Below are positions 18,426 to 26,922 of a stretch of 64,000 bases of DNA, in pieces. Source of the DNA: JAAZKA01 sp034926225 (GTDB lineage Bacteria; Bacillota; Clostridia; Oscillospirales; QAMX01); the NCBI GenBank assembly GCA_034926225.1, contig JAYFRF010000003.1, positions 7,530 through 71,529 on the forward strand, read 5' to 3'. The position numbers were made by a program, and so were the translations under genes. Position 1 is the stretch's first letter. Every line of letters begins with the position of its first letter. Below the pieces are notes generated by a model. The model had not been told where the DNA came from. It was given only the letters and a program-made list of their open reading frames with translations, and made no database searches.

Positions 18426-18758
18426 AACATTACCCCTTTTTGTGAAAAGAAATATCTCCGCGGGAGATGTGAAATGTTCGCCTTCGGCGATGATTCCATA
18501 GGACACGTTTGGGTAGGGCGCTGTTTCTTATCTTAGCGGAGATGCGGGGGTTTGTCAAGCGGTCTGCATAAAATATTAGATTGACAGAGAATGATAATTG
18601 TGCTATTGTAGTTTTTATTAAGAGAATTTGAAAAATGTGGGTTTGCGGATATGCAGGATTTTACAGCATATAATGACACAGACGCCTTCAAATTGGGTGC
18701 CGGACTTCAAATCCATCCGACGTTGACATTTTTCTGCCCCTTTCCTTAAAAAAATATA

Positions 18759-18787
18759 TTGCAAACTCCATCCTAACCTGCTATAAT
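18759..18787 (+). promoter_or_regulatory. Promoter upstream of the TtcA-like gene
   Basis: TTGCAA (18759-18764) and TATAAT (18782-18787) with a 17-base spacer. The surrounding intergenic stretch 18426-18920 is AT-rich and otherwise holds no gene I can support. It also contains the start region of the divergent propeller gene. Confidence 0.7.
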
Positions 18788-18920
18788 ATAAAAATTGTCC
18801 GCCCCCCGTATTTTTATCGGAATCAACGCTTGACGCCATAACCAAAACGTTCACCGACGGTGAACATTTTACATCTTTACGGGGTTATTTCACTTCACAG
18901 CCGCCGAAGGGAAGCCAAAA

Positions 18921-19658
18921 ATGCAACATATCCTATCGCATGTACGAAGATGCGTCCAAGACTACAATATGATACAGTCGGGAGATTCCATTGCCGTTGG
19001 TGTGTCGGGAGGGAAGGATTCACTGACGACGCTGTGCGCGATGGCCGGCCTTGCGCGGTTTTATCCGGAAAGGTTTGACGTAAAGGCAATATCGATCGAC
19101 ATGGGCTTCCCCGGTGCGGATTTCTCACAGATTGAGGCGCTGTGCGAGCGCCTGAAGGTATCCTATACGGTGGTGCCGACGAATATCTATGAGGTGGTCT
19201 TCCATGCGCGGCAGGAGAAGAACCCCTGCTCGCTGTGTGCGAATATGAGGCGGGGCGCGTTGAACCGGGCGGCGGCAACGGCGGGCTGTAATAAAGTGGC
19301 GCTCGGGCATCACAGGGATGACGCGATTGAGACGCTGCTGCTGTCGCTTTTTTACGAGGGACGCATTTCCTGCTTCCAGCCGGTGACCTTCCTTGACCGC
19401 AGCGGTATTACGCTGCTGCGTCCGATGTTGTACGTGCCGGAGAAGGAGATGCGAGCCTTTGCGGTCAAGGAAAACCTGCCGGTATTTCCGAGGCTTTGCC
19501 CCGAGGAGGGGCACTCCAAGCGCGCGGAAGTCAAAGCGCTGATCGCGGAGATGAAGAAAAAGAACCCCGATCTGCCGGAGATGCTGTTTGGCGCGATTCA
19601 GAGACTGCCGGTTTCAGGATGGGAGTGTTTTTCACATGATACGCAAGACGATTCTTGA
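18921..19658 (+). CDS. TtcA/TilS-type PP-loop ATPase, probable tRNA 2-thiolation protein
   Basis: The 245 residues carry the PP-loop SGGKDS near residue 30, which adenylates the target base. CSLCANMRRG follows near residue 104, a CxxC like the one that holds an Fe-S cluster in TtcA. GHHRDDAIETLLL near residue 130 completes the family pattern. TtcA thiolates cytidine 32 of tRNA; several PP-loop paralogues exist in Clostridia, so the exact target is uncertain. ATG at 18921 has GAAGGGAAG upstream. The next gene begins 23 bases before this one stops, so translation may be coupled. Confidence 0.85.
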   Translation: MQHILSHVRRCVQDYNMIQSGDSIAVGVSGGKDSLTTLCAMAGLARFYPERFDVKAISIDMGFPGADFSQIEALCERLKVSYTVVPTNIYEVVFHARQEKNPCSLCANMRRGALNRAAATAGCNKVALGHHRDDAIETLLLSLFYEGRISCFQPVTFLDRSGITLLRPMLYVPEKEMRAFAVKENLPVFPRLCPEEGHSKRAEVKALIAEMKKKNPDLPEMLFGAIQRLPVSGWECFSHDTQDDS

Positions 19659-20595
19659 GGTGCCGACGCCGTCATGCCATGCGTCAACGGTTGTGTTTAC
19701 GGAAAGCGGCGTATTATTGGCATGGTTTGGCGGAACGGCGGAGGGTGATCCCGACGTCGGTATTTATGTGACGCGCGGAGACGGCGAAACCTTTTCGGCG
19801 CCCGAGCGCGTGTCTCGGGAGGAGGGCGTCGCGCATTGGAATCCCGTGCTATGGAGACGCTCGGATGGGACGTTCGCGCTGTACTATAAGGTAGGCGCGA
19901 AAATTTCGGATTGGGAAACTTATGTGACGGAATCGGCCGATGAAGGCGCGACATGGAGCCAACCGAAGCCGCTTATAGCGGGAGACCGTTCCGGCGGAAG
20001 AGGACCTGTGAAAAATAAGCCGATCCGCATTGCCGATGGAACGGTATTGGCGCCCGCATCCTGGGAAAAAGACGTTTGGCGGGCTTTTGCCGATCGTTCG
20101 CCGGATGACGGAAGAAGCTTTTGCCGTGCGGACTATATCGAAGCGCCGGAGTTTGACGGCAGACCCGTGGGACTTATCCAGCCGACGCTGTGGGAGAGTC
20201 AACCGGGGGTTGTTCATATGTTGTTGAGGTCGAACGAAGGTGCGCTATATCGTGCGGACTCGGCAGACGGTGGTAAAACCTGGTCGGTGGCATATCGGAC
20301 AGCGGTTGCGAATAACAACAGCGGCGTCGATCTTGTAAGCCTTGCGGATGGGACGCTGATACTGGCCTGCAATCCGGTCGGTAAGAACTGGGGTGCGCGG
20401 ACACCGCTTGTATTGATGCGGTCTGCGGATAACGGTAATACCTGGGAACGGCTGTACGTACTTGAAGACGCGCCGGGGGAGTATTCCTATCCCGCCGTTG
20501 TCGCGGATGACAAGAGAATTGCGGTATCATACACATGGAATCGGCAAAAAATCGCCTATTGCGAAATTTCTATAAATGAAACGGAAAGGGCTTAG
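19636..20595 (+). CDS. Sialidase-superfamily (BNR/Asp-box) protein
   Basis: The 319-residue protein shows at least three Asp boxes: SADEGATW, SADGGKTW and SADNGNTW. These are the signature of six-bladed sialidase-like propellers, and an early VFTESGVLLAWFGG strand is present. No signal peptide is visible, so an intracellular exo-glycosidase or a related carbohydrate hydrolase is suggested; sialic acid as substrate is not shown. The frame is open upstream, but ATG at 19636 is preceded by GGGAG and overlaps the TtcA-like gene end by 23 bases. Confidence 0.8.
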   Translation: MIRKTILEVPTPSCHASTVVFTESGVLLAWFGGTAEGDPDVGIYVTRGDGETFSAPERVSREEGVAHWNPVLWRRSDGTFALYYKVGAKISDWETYVTESADEGATWSQPKPLIAGDRSGGRGPVKNKPIRIADGTVLAPASWEKDVWRAFADRSPDDGRSFCRADYIEAPEFDGRPVGLIQPTLWESQPGVVHMLLRSNEGALYRADSADGGKTWSVAYRTAVANNNSGVDLVSLADGTLILACNPVGKNWGARTPLVLMRSADNGNTWERLYVLEDAPGEYSYPAVVADDKRIAVSYTWNRQKIAYCEISINETERA

Positions 20596-20606
20596 AGTTG
20601 TAACAC

Positions 20607-21968
20607 ATGAAATTACCTCATAATAAACGTATTTGCCTTGTCGGCATTGGCGGCGTTTCGATGAGCGCGCTTGCCCAAATGCTCCTCTCTCACGGATATA
20701 CGATTTTTGGCTGCGACCGCGTAGACAGCGCGCGCACAAAAAAACTCGTATCTCTCGGCATTCCCGTGCGTATCTGGCCGAACGACCCCTCTAACATTGA
20801 TGGCGCGGATATCGTTATCCGTACGGCCGCCGCGCGTGACGATGCGCCGGAGATCATCGAAGCGAGAAAAAGGGGACTCCATGTGATGGAGCGTGCCGAA
20901 GCTTGGGCCTGCCTGATGGAGGGTTACCGTAATATCGTAGCCCTTTCCGGTACCCATGGGAAATCAACGACGACCGGCATGTGCGGACAGATCGCCCTGA
21001 CCGCCGGACTTGACCCTACCATCTCCATCGGCGCGGACTTACCTTGTATCGGCGGCAACCTCCGCACCTCCGACGCGCGGGAGATATTCGTAGCGGAGGC
21101 GGACGAATACTGGGATTCCTTCCTCTATTTCCGCCCTACCGTCGCCGTCATAAACAACATTGAAGCCGACCACCCCGATTACTTCAAGAGCATGGAACAG
21201 CTTATCGGCTCCTTTACCAAGTTTGCCTCCCTCGTCCCGCCGGATGGTTGCGTTGTGGCCAACGCCGAGAGTGAGAACGCCATGCAGGCGGCCCGAGGCG
21301 CACGCTGCCGAGTTCGTACCTTTGGCTTACATGTTCCCTGTGACGTAACAGCCAAAAACCTTACTTTTCATTATAACTATGCCTCATTTACGCTCGTCGC
21401 CGACGGCAATGCCCTCGGGGAGATAACCCTTGCCGTGCATGGCATCCATAATGTCTACAACGCCATCGCTGCTGCTGCGGCAATGCTCGCCTGCGGCGTC
21501 AAACCCGCCCTTGTTGTGGAAGGCCTTAATGATTTCGGCGGTGTAGCTCGCCGCTTTGAGCGCCGCGGTACGATCAACGGCGCGGTGCTTGTCGATGATT
21601 TCGGACATCATCCTACCGAGATGCAGATGACGATGGACGTCGCGCGCCGCTTGGGCTTCCGCCGCGTCATTACTGTCTTCCAGCCTTATACCTATTCCCG
21701 TACAACACAGTATTTCGATGACTTTGTCCGCGTTCTAAAGCAGGCTGACGTCGCCGTCCTGACGGAGATCCTCGGCGCGAGAGAGGTCAATCCCGGCAGC
21801 GATACCTCCAAAACACTCGTCGATGCCATCCCCGGCGCGGTCTTTACCCCCACCTTCGACGACGCAGAAGCATGGATTCGCGAAAACGCCCGGGAAGGCG
21901 ACCTCATTGTCACCACCGGCTGCGGCAATCTCAATCTGCTCTGCGACCGTCTGGTTGGCAAAAACTAA
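20607..21968 (+). CDS. murC: UDP-N-acetylmuramate--L-alanine ligase
   Basis: Adds L-alanine to UDP-MurNAc, the first peptide step of peptidoglycan synthesis, in the cytoplasm. The 453 residues match MurC. They show an N-terminal Rossmann segment CLVGIGGVSMSALAQMLL, the ATP-binding GTHGKSTTT near residue 114, EADEYWDSF, and the MurC signature DDFGHHPTE near 331. The gene follows the sialidase-like gene by 11 bases and is not in a division cluster here. A putative terminator follows at 21988-22033. Confidence 0.95.
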   Translation: MKLPHNKRICLVGIGGVSMSALAQMLLSHGYTIFGCDRVDSARTKKLVSLGIPVRIWPNDPSNIDGADIVIRTAAARDDAPEIIEARKRGLHVMERAEAWACLMEGYRNIVALSGTHGKSTTTGMCGQIALTAGLDPTISIGADLPCIGGNLRTSDAREIFVAEADEYWDSFLYFRPTVAVINNIEADHPDYFKSMEQLIGSFTKFASLVPPDGCVVANAESENAMQAARGARCRVRTFGLHVPCDVTAKNLTFHYNYASFTLVADGNALGEITLAVHGIHNVYNAIAAAAAMLACGVKPALVVEGLNDFGGVARRFERRGTINGAVLVDDFGHHPTEMQMTMDVARRLGFRRVITVFQPYTYSRTTQYFDDFVRVLKQADVAVLTEILGAREVNPGSDTSKTLVDAIPGAVFTPTFDDAEAWIRENAREGDLIVTTGCGNLNLLCDRLVGKN

Positions 21969-21987
21969 AACCGTATTCTTCCTCCTG

Positions 21988-22033
21988 CGAAGGGTCGTCT
22001 TGGCCACCAGCAGGTGACTAAGGCGATCCTTCG
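21988..22033 (+). terminator. Putative terminator after murC
   Basis: CGAAGGGTCGTCTT pairs with AAGGCGATCCTTCG (two wobbles), with an inner CACC/GGTG stem, followed by TTTGTT. Confidence 0.5.
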
Positions 22034-22084
22034 TTTGTTACGCCATGTACAGAATCGATCAGCATAAAAAAAGAGGTACCTACG

Positions 22085-23035
22085 ATGGGGGATATATTCC
22101 TATATACGCTTTCCCAGACGCTGCTGCTGTTCTTTTTTCTTCTTGCCGGTGCGTTCCTACGTTGGAGAAAGCTGCTGCCGGACAACACCCCGCTCGTTCT
22201 TTCACGGCTAGAGATGACGATCATCCTCCCCGCGTTAAACTTCAAGGTTTTCGCGGCCAATTTTAACCGTTCCGTCCTTCGCCAATCCGGCATCACAATG
22301 CTTGCCGGAGTCGCCGTCCTCGGCGTCGTCTTTAGTATCGCACTCGTCCTATCCCGCTTTTTCGCCAAAGACCGAAATACCCGCGATATCTATACATACT
22401 CCTTCACCATTCCCAACTATGGCTACATGGGTTATGCGCTGATGGCGGCGCTCTACGGCGAATCGATGCTCTTTTCCATGATCGTCTTCGCCCTGCCGCT
22501 GTCGATGTTCACCTACAGCGTCGGGATGTACCTCCTAAGCCCCCAGAAAAAGTGGGACCTTCGTACCTTTCTCAATCCCAGCTTTGCGGGCATCCTTCTC
22601 GGCGTGCTTGTAGGTCTTTCCGGCGTTACCGTCCCACCCCTGCTGATGTCGGTCGCCGAAACCGCATCCAACTGCATGGCTCCGCTCGCCATGCTCCTCA
22701 CCGGCTTCGTCATTGCGGGGAAAGCCATCCTGTCTGGTTCTACTACCGGCGGCAAGGGAGACGCCTTTGCCCTGCTGCGCGACCGGAAAGTCTACCTCGC
22801 CTGTGCTATCCGTCTGCTGGCGCTGCCGCTTTTTGCACTCGGCGTCTGCCTTGCGCTCAAGCTGCCGGACGATCTGACGACGGTCATCATCCTTTTTCTC
22901 GCCATGCCGATGGGCTTAAACACCATCGTCTTCCCAGAAGCCGCCGGCGGAGACAGCTCCACCGGCGCGAAGATGGCGCTCATCTCGAACGTCGCCGGGC
23001 TTGTGACTATTCCATTTGTTTTATCGTTACTGTAA
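22085..23035 (+). CDS. AEC-family (auxin efflux carrier type) transporter
   Basis: A 316-residue integral membrane protein with about ten TM helices in two halves of five. It contains the family-typical TIPNYGYMGYALMAALYG-like segment near residue 115 and the second-half PMGLNTIVFPEAAGGD near 285. AEC proteins in bacteria export or exchange small organic acids such as malate; the substrate here is unknown. ATG has AGAGGT upstream. A terminator follows at once, so it is a single-gene unit. Confidence 0.88.
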   Translation: MGDIFLYTLSQTLLLFFFLLAGAFLRWRKLLPDNTPLVLSRLEMTIILPALNFKVFAANFNRSVLRQSGITMLAGVAVLGVVFSIALVLSRFFAKDRNTRDIYTYSFTIPNYGYMGYALMAALYGESMLFSMIVFALPLSMFTYSVGMYLLSPQKKWDLRTFLNPSFAGILLGVLVGLSGVTVPPLLMSVAETASNCMAPLAMLLTGFVIAGKAILSGSTTGGKGDAFALLRDRKVYLACAIRLLALPLFALGVCLALKLPDDLTTVIILFLAMPMGLNTIVFPEAAGGDSSTGAKMALISNVAGLVTIPFVLSLL

Positions 23036-23040
23036 GAAGG

Positions 23041-23070
23041 GGACGCCGTACTGCGGCGTCCTATCTTTTT
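23041..23070 (+). terminator. Terminator after the AEC transporter gene
   Basis: GGACGCCG and CGGCGTCC form an 8-bp stem, followed by TATCTTTTT. Confidence 0.85.
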
Positions 23071-23217
23071 ATATAAGCGATAAACGGGAAAATTCCGTGT
23101 TCCGAGGGGAGATTCTTTCGATTTCCAAAGACTCTCCCGTCGAAGGAAAACTTTCCGCTTGCGAAATTGCGAATGAAATGTTAATATGACGGTACAAATT
23201 TAAAAGGAGTTGTGTCT

Positions 23218-24957
23218 ATGAAACGTATCCGCTTCACTGCGGTCGCGGCGCTGTTCCTGGCCGCCGCGATGCTCCTGACTTCCTGTGCGGGAGATTCTTC
23301 CACCGCGACGACAGTCGCGACCACTGCCGCGGCAACAACCGCTGCCGCGACCACCGCCGCAGGAGCTACCACTGCCGCAACCACCACTGCCGCCGCAACG
23401 ACCGCTGCCATCACCGCCGCCGCTTCCGACGGTCCCGTAACCGCCGCTGGCTGCCTGCCGATCGTCAATGAGATGATCGATCTTGAAATCATGATGGCCG
23501 TCAACACCGCTGTTTCCGATTATGAAAACAACGACATGACCCGTAAGATGGAAGAGATGACCAATATCCACATTAACTGGAACATGGTCGCGGATATGGC
23601 GACAACGAAGCCCCTGCTGCTAGCTTCCGGCGATCTGCCGGAGGTTTTCGGCAATGCCGGTATGACCGCCGAGGAGCAGATGACCTACTCCGAGAAGGGC
23701 GTCTTCATCGATCAAAAGCCCTATATCGATCAGTACGGTTACTACATTATGAAGATGTTCGATTATGACACAAACGTCGAGAAGGAAATCACCCTCCCGT
23801 CCGGCATGATCGTCTCTCTGCCGTCCTACTCCCTGACCTATCACATGACCGCCGCGAATAAGCTGTGGATGAATCGCGACTGGCTCGCCGCTGTCAATAT
23901 GTCCGCACCGACCACCGTCGAGGAGTTTTATGACGTTCTCACCGCATTCAAGACCGGCGATCCCAACGGTAATGGACAGAATGATGAGATTCCGTTCACT
24001 GGCGTCGATGTCTCCGGCTGGCATTCCGTCGTACCGTACGTCATGGCGGCTTATATCGTAACCGATAATCAGGAAGGCCGTTATTTTGCCCAACCCTACG
24101 CCGGCACCGTGGATATTGTCTTCGACAAGGACGTGTGGCGGGAAGGCCTGACCTACTTAAATAAGCTCTATTCCGAAGGCTTAATCGATCCCGAATGCTT
24201 TACACAGGATATCGACCTCCGCAAGCAGAAAGTGGAAGCCGGACAGATCGGTGCGACGGGTTCCAATGCGCCCTCCTCCTTCGCTGTAGCCGATTCCGAA
24301 ATGTTTAAGGTTTACGATGCCATCGAGCCGCTGATCGGCACCGACGGCGCGCGTCATGCCGCGTATACCGGTACGCCGATCGTAACCGGCTTCTTTACCA
24401 TTACCCGCGAGTGCAAGAACCCCGAAGCCGCATTCCGTTGGGCGGACTTCTGCTACAACGAAGAATACAATTGTGACTTCATTTATGGCAATGAAGGGGC
24501 GCAGTGGCGCAAGGCCGAGGACGGGGAAACGGGTATCAATGGCAAGCAAGCTATTTTCACCACCCTTGAAGGCTTCTCTGGCGTCAACCAGAATGTGTCT
24601 TGGTATCAAACTATCCATAACTTCCGTACCGCCGAGTGGCGTCTCGGCGATCTTGGTGCCACCGAGGAAACCTATTACCTCCGTGCCGGCATGGAAAGCC
24701 GTATTTACGACGCGACGACCCTGTATGAGCCGTATTATACCACGGATATCGTTCCGGTCAACCTCTATGTCCCGACGGAGGATGCCAAGGAATACTCCGA
24801 TATCAAGACCGCGCTGTACGATTACATGAAGGAATGCACCGCCCGCTTTATTACCGGTGACATGAGCATTGACGCCGAGTGGGATTCCTACATTGCCGAG
24901 CTCGATCACATCGGCCTTGACCGTTACCTCGAGCTGGTTGCCTCCGCGATTAACTGA
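23218..24957 (+). CDS. Sugar ABC transporter substrate-binding lipoprotein (locus 2)
   Basis: The 579 residues have a lipoprotein signal (LTSC lipobox, Cys about residue 23). A roughly 45-residue, almost pure Thr/Ala linker is followed by an LplA-like binding domain. DPNGNGQNDEIPF near residue 245 closely matches the locus 1 protein. ATG at 23218 is chosen over a GTG six bases earlier because AAAGGAG is correctly spaced only for the ATG. It heads a second importer locus; the sugar is unknown. CGATTTCC at 23119-23126 is shared with the putative operator of locus 1 and may be a regulator site. Confidence 0.9.
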   Translation: MKRIRFTAVAALFLAAAMLLTSCAGDSSTATTVATTAAATTAAATTAAGATTAATTTAAATTAAITAAASDGPVTAAGCLPIVNEMIDLEIMMAVNTAVSDYENNDMTRKMEEMTNIHINWNMVADMATTKPLLLASGDLPEVFGNAGMTAEEQMTYSEKGVFIDQKPYIDQYGYYIMKMFDYDTNVEKEITLPSGMIVSLPSYSLTYHMTAANKLWMNRDWLAAVNMSAPTTVEEFYDVLTAFKTGDPNGNGQNDEIPFTGVDVSGWHSVVPYVMAAYIVTDNQEGRYFAQPYAGTVDIVFDKDVWREGLTYLNKLYSEGLIDPECFTQDIDLRKQKVEAGQIGATGSNAPSSFAVADSEMFKVYDAIEPLIGTDGARHAAYTGTPIVTGFFTITRECKNPEAAFRWADFCYNEEYNCDFIYGNEGAQWRKAEDGETGINGKQAIFTTLEGFSGVNQNVSWYQTIHNFRTAEWRLGDLGATEETYYLRAGMESRIYDATTLYEPYYTTDIVPVNLYVPTEDAKEYSDIKTALYDYMKECTARFITGDMSIDAEWDSYIAELDHIGLDRYLELVASAIN

Positions 24958-24972
24958 TCATCGGTGCTTGTT

Positions 24973-25000
24973 GTAGGGACACGGCGCGCCGTGTCCCTAC
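24973..25000. repeat. Perfect 28-bp palindrome between binding-protein and permease genes (locus 2)
   Basis: GTAGGGACACGGCG and its exact complement CGCCGTGTCCCTAC abut with no spacer, followed by GGTTCTATTTTTG. The sequence resembles widespread REP-type palindromes that contain CCGTGTCCCTAC. It can fold as a terminator-like hairpin with a T run and may attenuate transcription into the permease genes. Confidence 0.75.
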
Positions 25001-25071
25001 GGTTCTATTTTTGCACCCCGCGCTCCATATTTAAAAACACTTATTTTTCACCGGAATCGGAGGGACACGGC

Positions 25072-26010
25072 ATGACTGCTCAGACGCAAGCTGGGACGAG
25101 GACGAAGCGATCGGCATGGAAAAAAATGAAAAAGTGCTGGCAGCTTTACATCGTCATTCTGCTTCCCCTTCTCTATATCGCCATCTTCCATTACGCACCC
25201 ATGTACGGTATCCAGATCGCCTTCCGCGATTATGACGTCTATGAGGGGATACTCGGCAGTAAATGGGTCGGTTTTGATAATTTTGAGCGTTTTATCACGA
25301 ATTATAAGTTCCTGCGCATTGTGCGGAATACGATTACGCTTTCCCTTTACAGTCTGATCGCCGGTATGCCAATTCCGATCATTCTCGCCATATCCCTCAA
25401 TGAATGCGGTTCCAGAAAGTACAAAAAGCTGGTCCAAACCATTACGTACGCGCCGCACTTCATCTCCACCGTCGTCATGGTATCGATGCTGATCATGTTC
25501 CTCTCCTTAAACAACGGCATGCTGAATAATCTCATCGCTTTTTTTGGCGGTACGCGAACGAACTTTATGGCCGAACCGTCGATGTTCAAGTCAATTTATG
25601 TGTTTTCCGGCATCTGGCAGGGCATGGGTTACAGTTCCATTATATATCTTGCTGCGCTGACCTCTGTCGATCCGACATTATATGAAGCGGCGCTCATCGA
25701 CGGCGCGACGCGTCTGCAAAAAATCTGGTACATCGATCTGCCTTCCATTCTGCCGACGATCGTGATCATCCTGATCATGAACGTTGGACAGCTGATGAAT
25801 GTCGGATTCGAGAAGATATACCTGATGCAGAATGACTTGAATATAACGTCGTCGGAGATCATCGCGACCTATGTTTACAAGCTGGGCATCGAGCGGGCGG
25901 ACTTTTCCTATTCGACAGCGATCAGCCTGTTCAATTCGGTGATCAACCTTTTATTGCTTATAACGGTCAACCAAATTGCACGCAAGGTTGGCGAAACCAG
26001 TCTGTTCTAA
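25072..26010 (+). CDS. Sugar ABC transporter permease, LplB-type (locus 2)
   Basis: A 312-residue permease with six TM helices. The opening helix is LPLLYIAIFHYAPMYGIQIA and the EAA loop is EAALIDGATRLQKIWYIDLP. The reading frame is open upstream through the palindrome, but ATG at 25072 with GGAGGG seven bases before it is the sensible start. It partners with the 26026-26919 product. No ATPase is encoded nearby. Confidence 0.9.
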   Translation: MTAQTQAGTRTKRSAWKKMKKCWQLYIVILLPLLYIAIFHYAPMYGIQIAFRDYDVYEGILGSKWVGFDNFERFITNYKFLRIVRNTITLSLYSLIAGMPIPIILAISLNECGSRKYKKLVQTITYAPHFISTVVMVSMLIMFLSLNNGMLNNLIAFFGGTRTNFMAEPSMFKSIYVFSGIWQGMGYSSIIYLAALTSVDPTLYEAALIDGATRLQKIWYIDLPSILPTIVIILIMNVGQLMNVGFEKIYLMQNDLNITSSEIIATYVYKLGIERADFSYSTAISLFNSVINLLLLITVNQIARKVGETSLF

Positions 26011-26025
26011 GGGGGCGACATCGAA

Positions 26026-26919
26026 ATGAGAAATAATAGAATCCATACCAGTTCGGCAGACCGCGTGTTCCTCTGCTTCAATTATACATTTCTGACGTTG
26101 ATATTGATCTGCGTGCTGTATCCGCTGATCATCATTGTGTCAAACTCGTTTTCGGACCCGCAGGCGGTGATATCGGGGAAGGTGTGGCTGCTGCCGGTAA
26201 AGCCGAATATCAAGGGATATGCGGCGGTATTTTCAAATCAGAATATCCTGACAGGGTATATGAATACGTTTTTGTACACGGTGTGCGGAACGGCGCTGGC
26301 GGTGTTTTTGACGATACTCGCGGCGTATCCGTTGTCGAGGAAAGATTTCTTCGGACGGAATGTGATCATGGGACTGTTTACGTTCACGATGCTGTTTTCC
26401 GGGGGGTTGATTCCGAGTTATATCATCAACCGGAATCTGGGGTTCATCGATTCGCGCCTTTCGCTGATTATCCTGGGATCGATGAGCGTGTATAACGTCA
26501 TTATCACAAGAACGTTCTTCCGGAGCGCGATACCGGATGAGCTGCTGGAAGCGGCGCAGATCGACGGATGTGATGATTTTACGTTCATCCGGAAAATGGT
26601 GCTGCCGCTGTCGACGACGATTATCGCGGTGCTGGTGCTGTTTTACGCGGTGGGCTACTGGAATTCTTACTATACGGCGATCATTTATATCCGGAGCCCC
26701 CAGAAGTTTCCGCTGCAAATAATTTTAAGGAATATCTTGATTTTGTCGCAGACGGCTGATATGATGGGAGACGTACAGGCGCAGATGCAGTTTCAGGGAA
26801 TGCAGGATCTGATCAAATACGCGCTGATTGTGGTAGCTTCGGCGCCGATACTGGCGCTGTACCCGTTTGTGCAGAAATACTTTGTGAAGGGTGTTATGAT
26901 CGGGTCGCTGAAGGGGTAA
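26026..26919 (+). CDS. Sugar ABC transporter permease, LplC/YtcP-type (locus 2)
   Basis: 297 residues, six TM helices, EAA loop EAAQIDGCDDFTFIRKMVLP, C-terminus KYFVKGVMIGSLKG nearly identical to the locus 1 paralogue. It lies 15 bases after the LplB-type gene and 3 bases before the AraC regulator gene, so all three are probably one transcript. Confidence 0.9.
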   Translation: MRNNRIHTSSADRVFLCFNYTFLTLILICVLYPLIIIVSNSFSDPQAVISGKVWLLPVKPNIKGYAAVFSNQNILTGYMNTFLYTVCGTALAVFLTILAAYPLSRKDFFGRNVIMGLFTFTMLFSGGLIPSYIINRNLGFIDSRLSLIILGSMSVYNVIITRTFFRSAIPDELLEAAQIDGCDDFTFIRKMVLPLSTTIIAVLVLFYAVGYWNSYYTAIIYIRSPQKFPLQIILRNILILSQTADMMGDVQAQMQFQGMQDLIKYALIVVASAPILALYPFVQKYFVKGVMIGSLKG

Positions 26920-26922
26920 GAG

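Noticed and set aside
18426..18506. 27-codon N-terminal extension of the propeller protein
   Set aside because: It would place a good AAGGGG ribosome site inside the gene; ATG at 18425 is better spaced.
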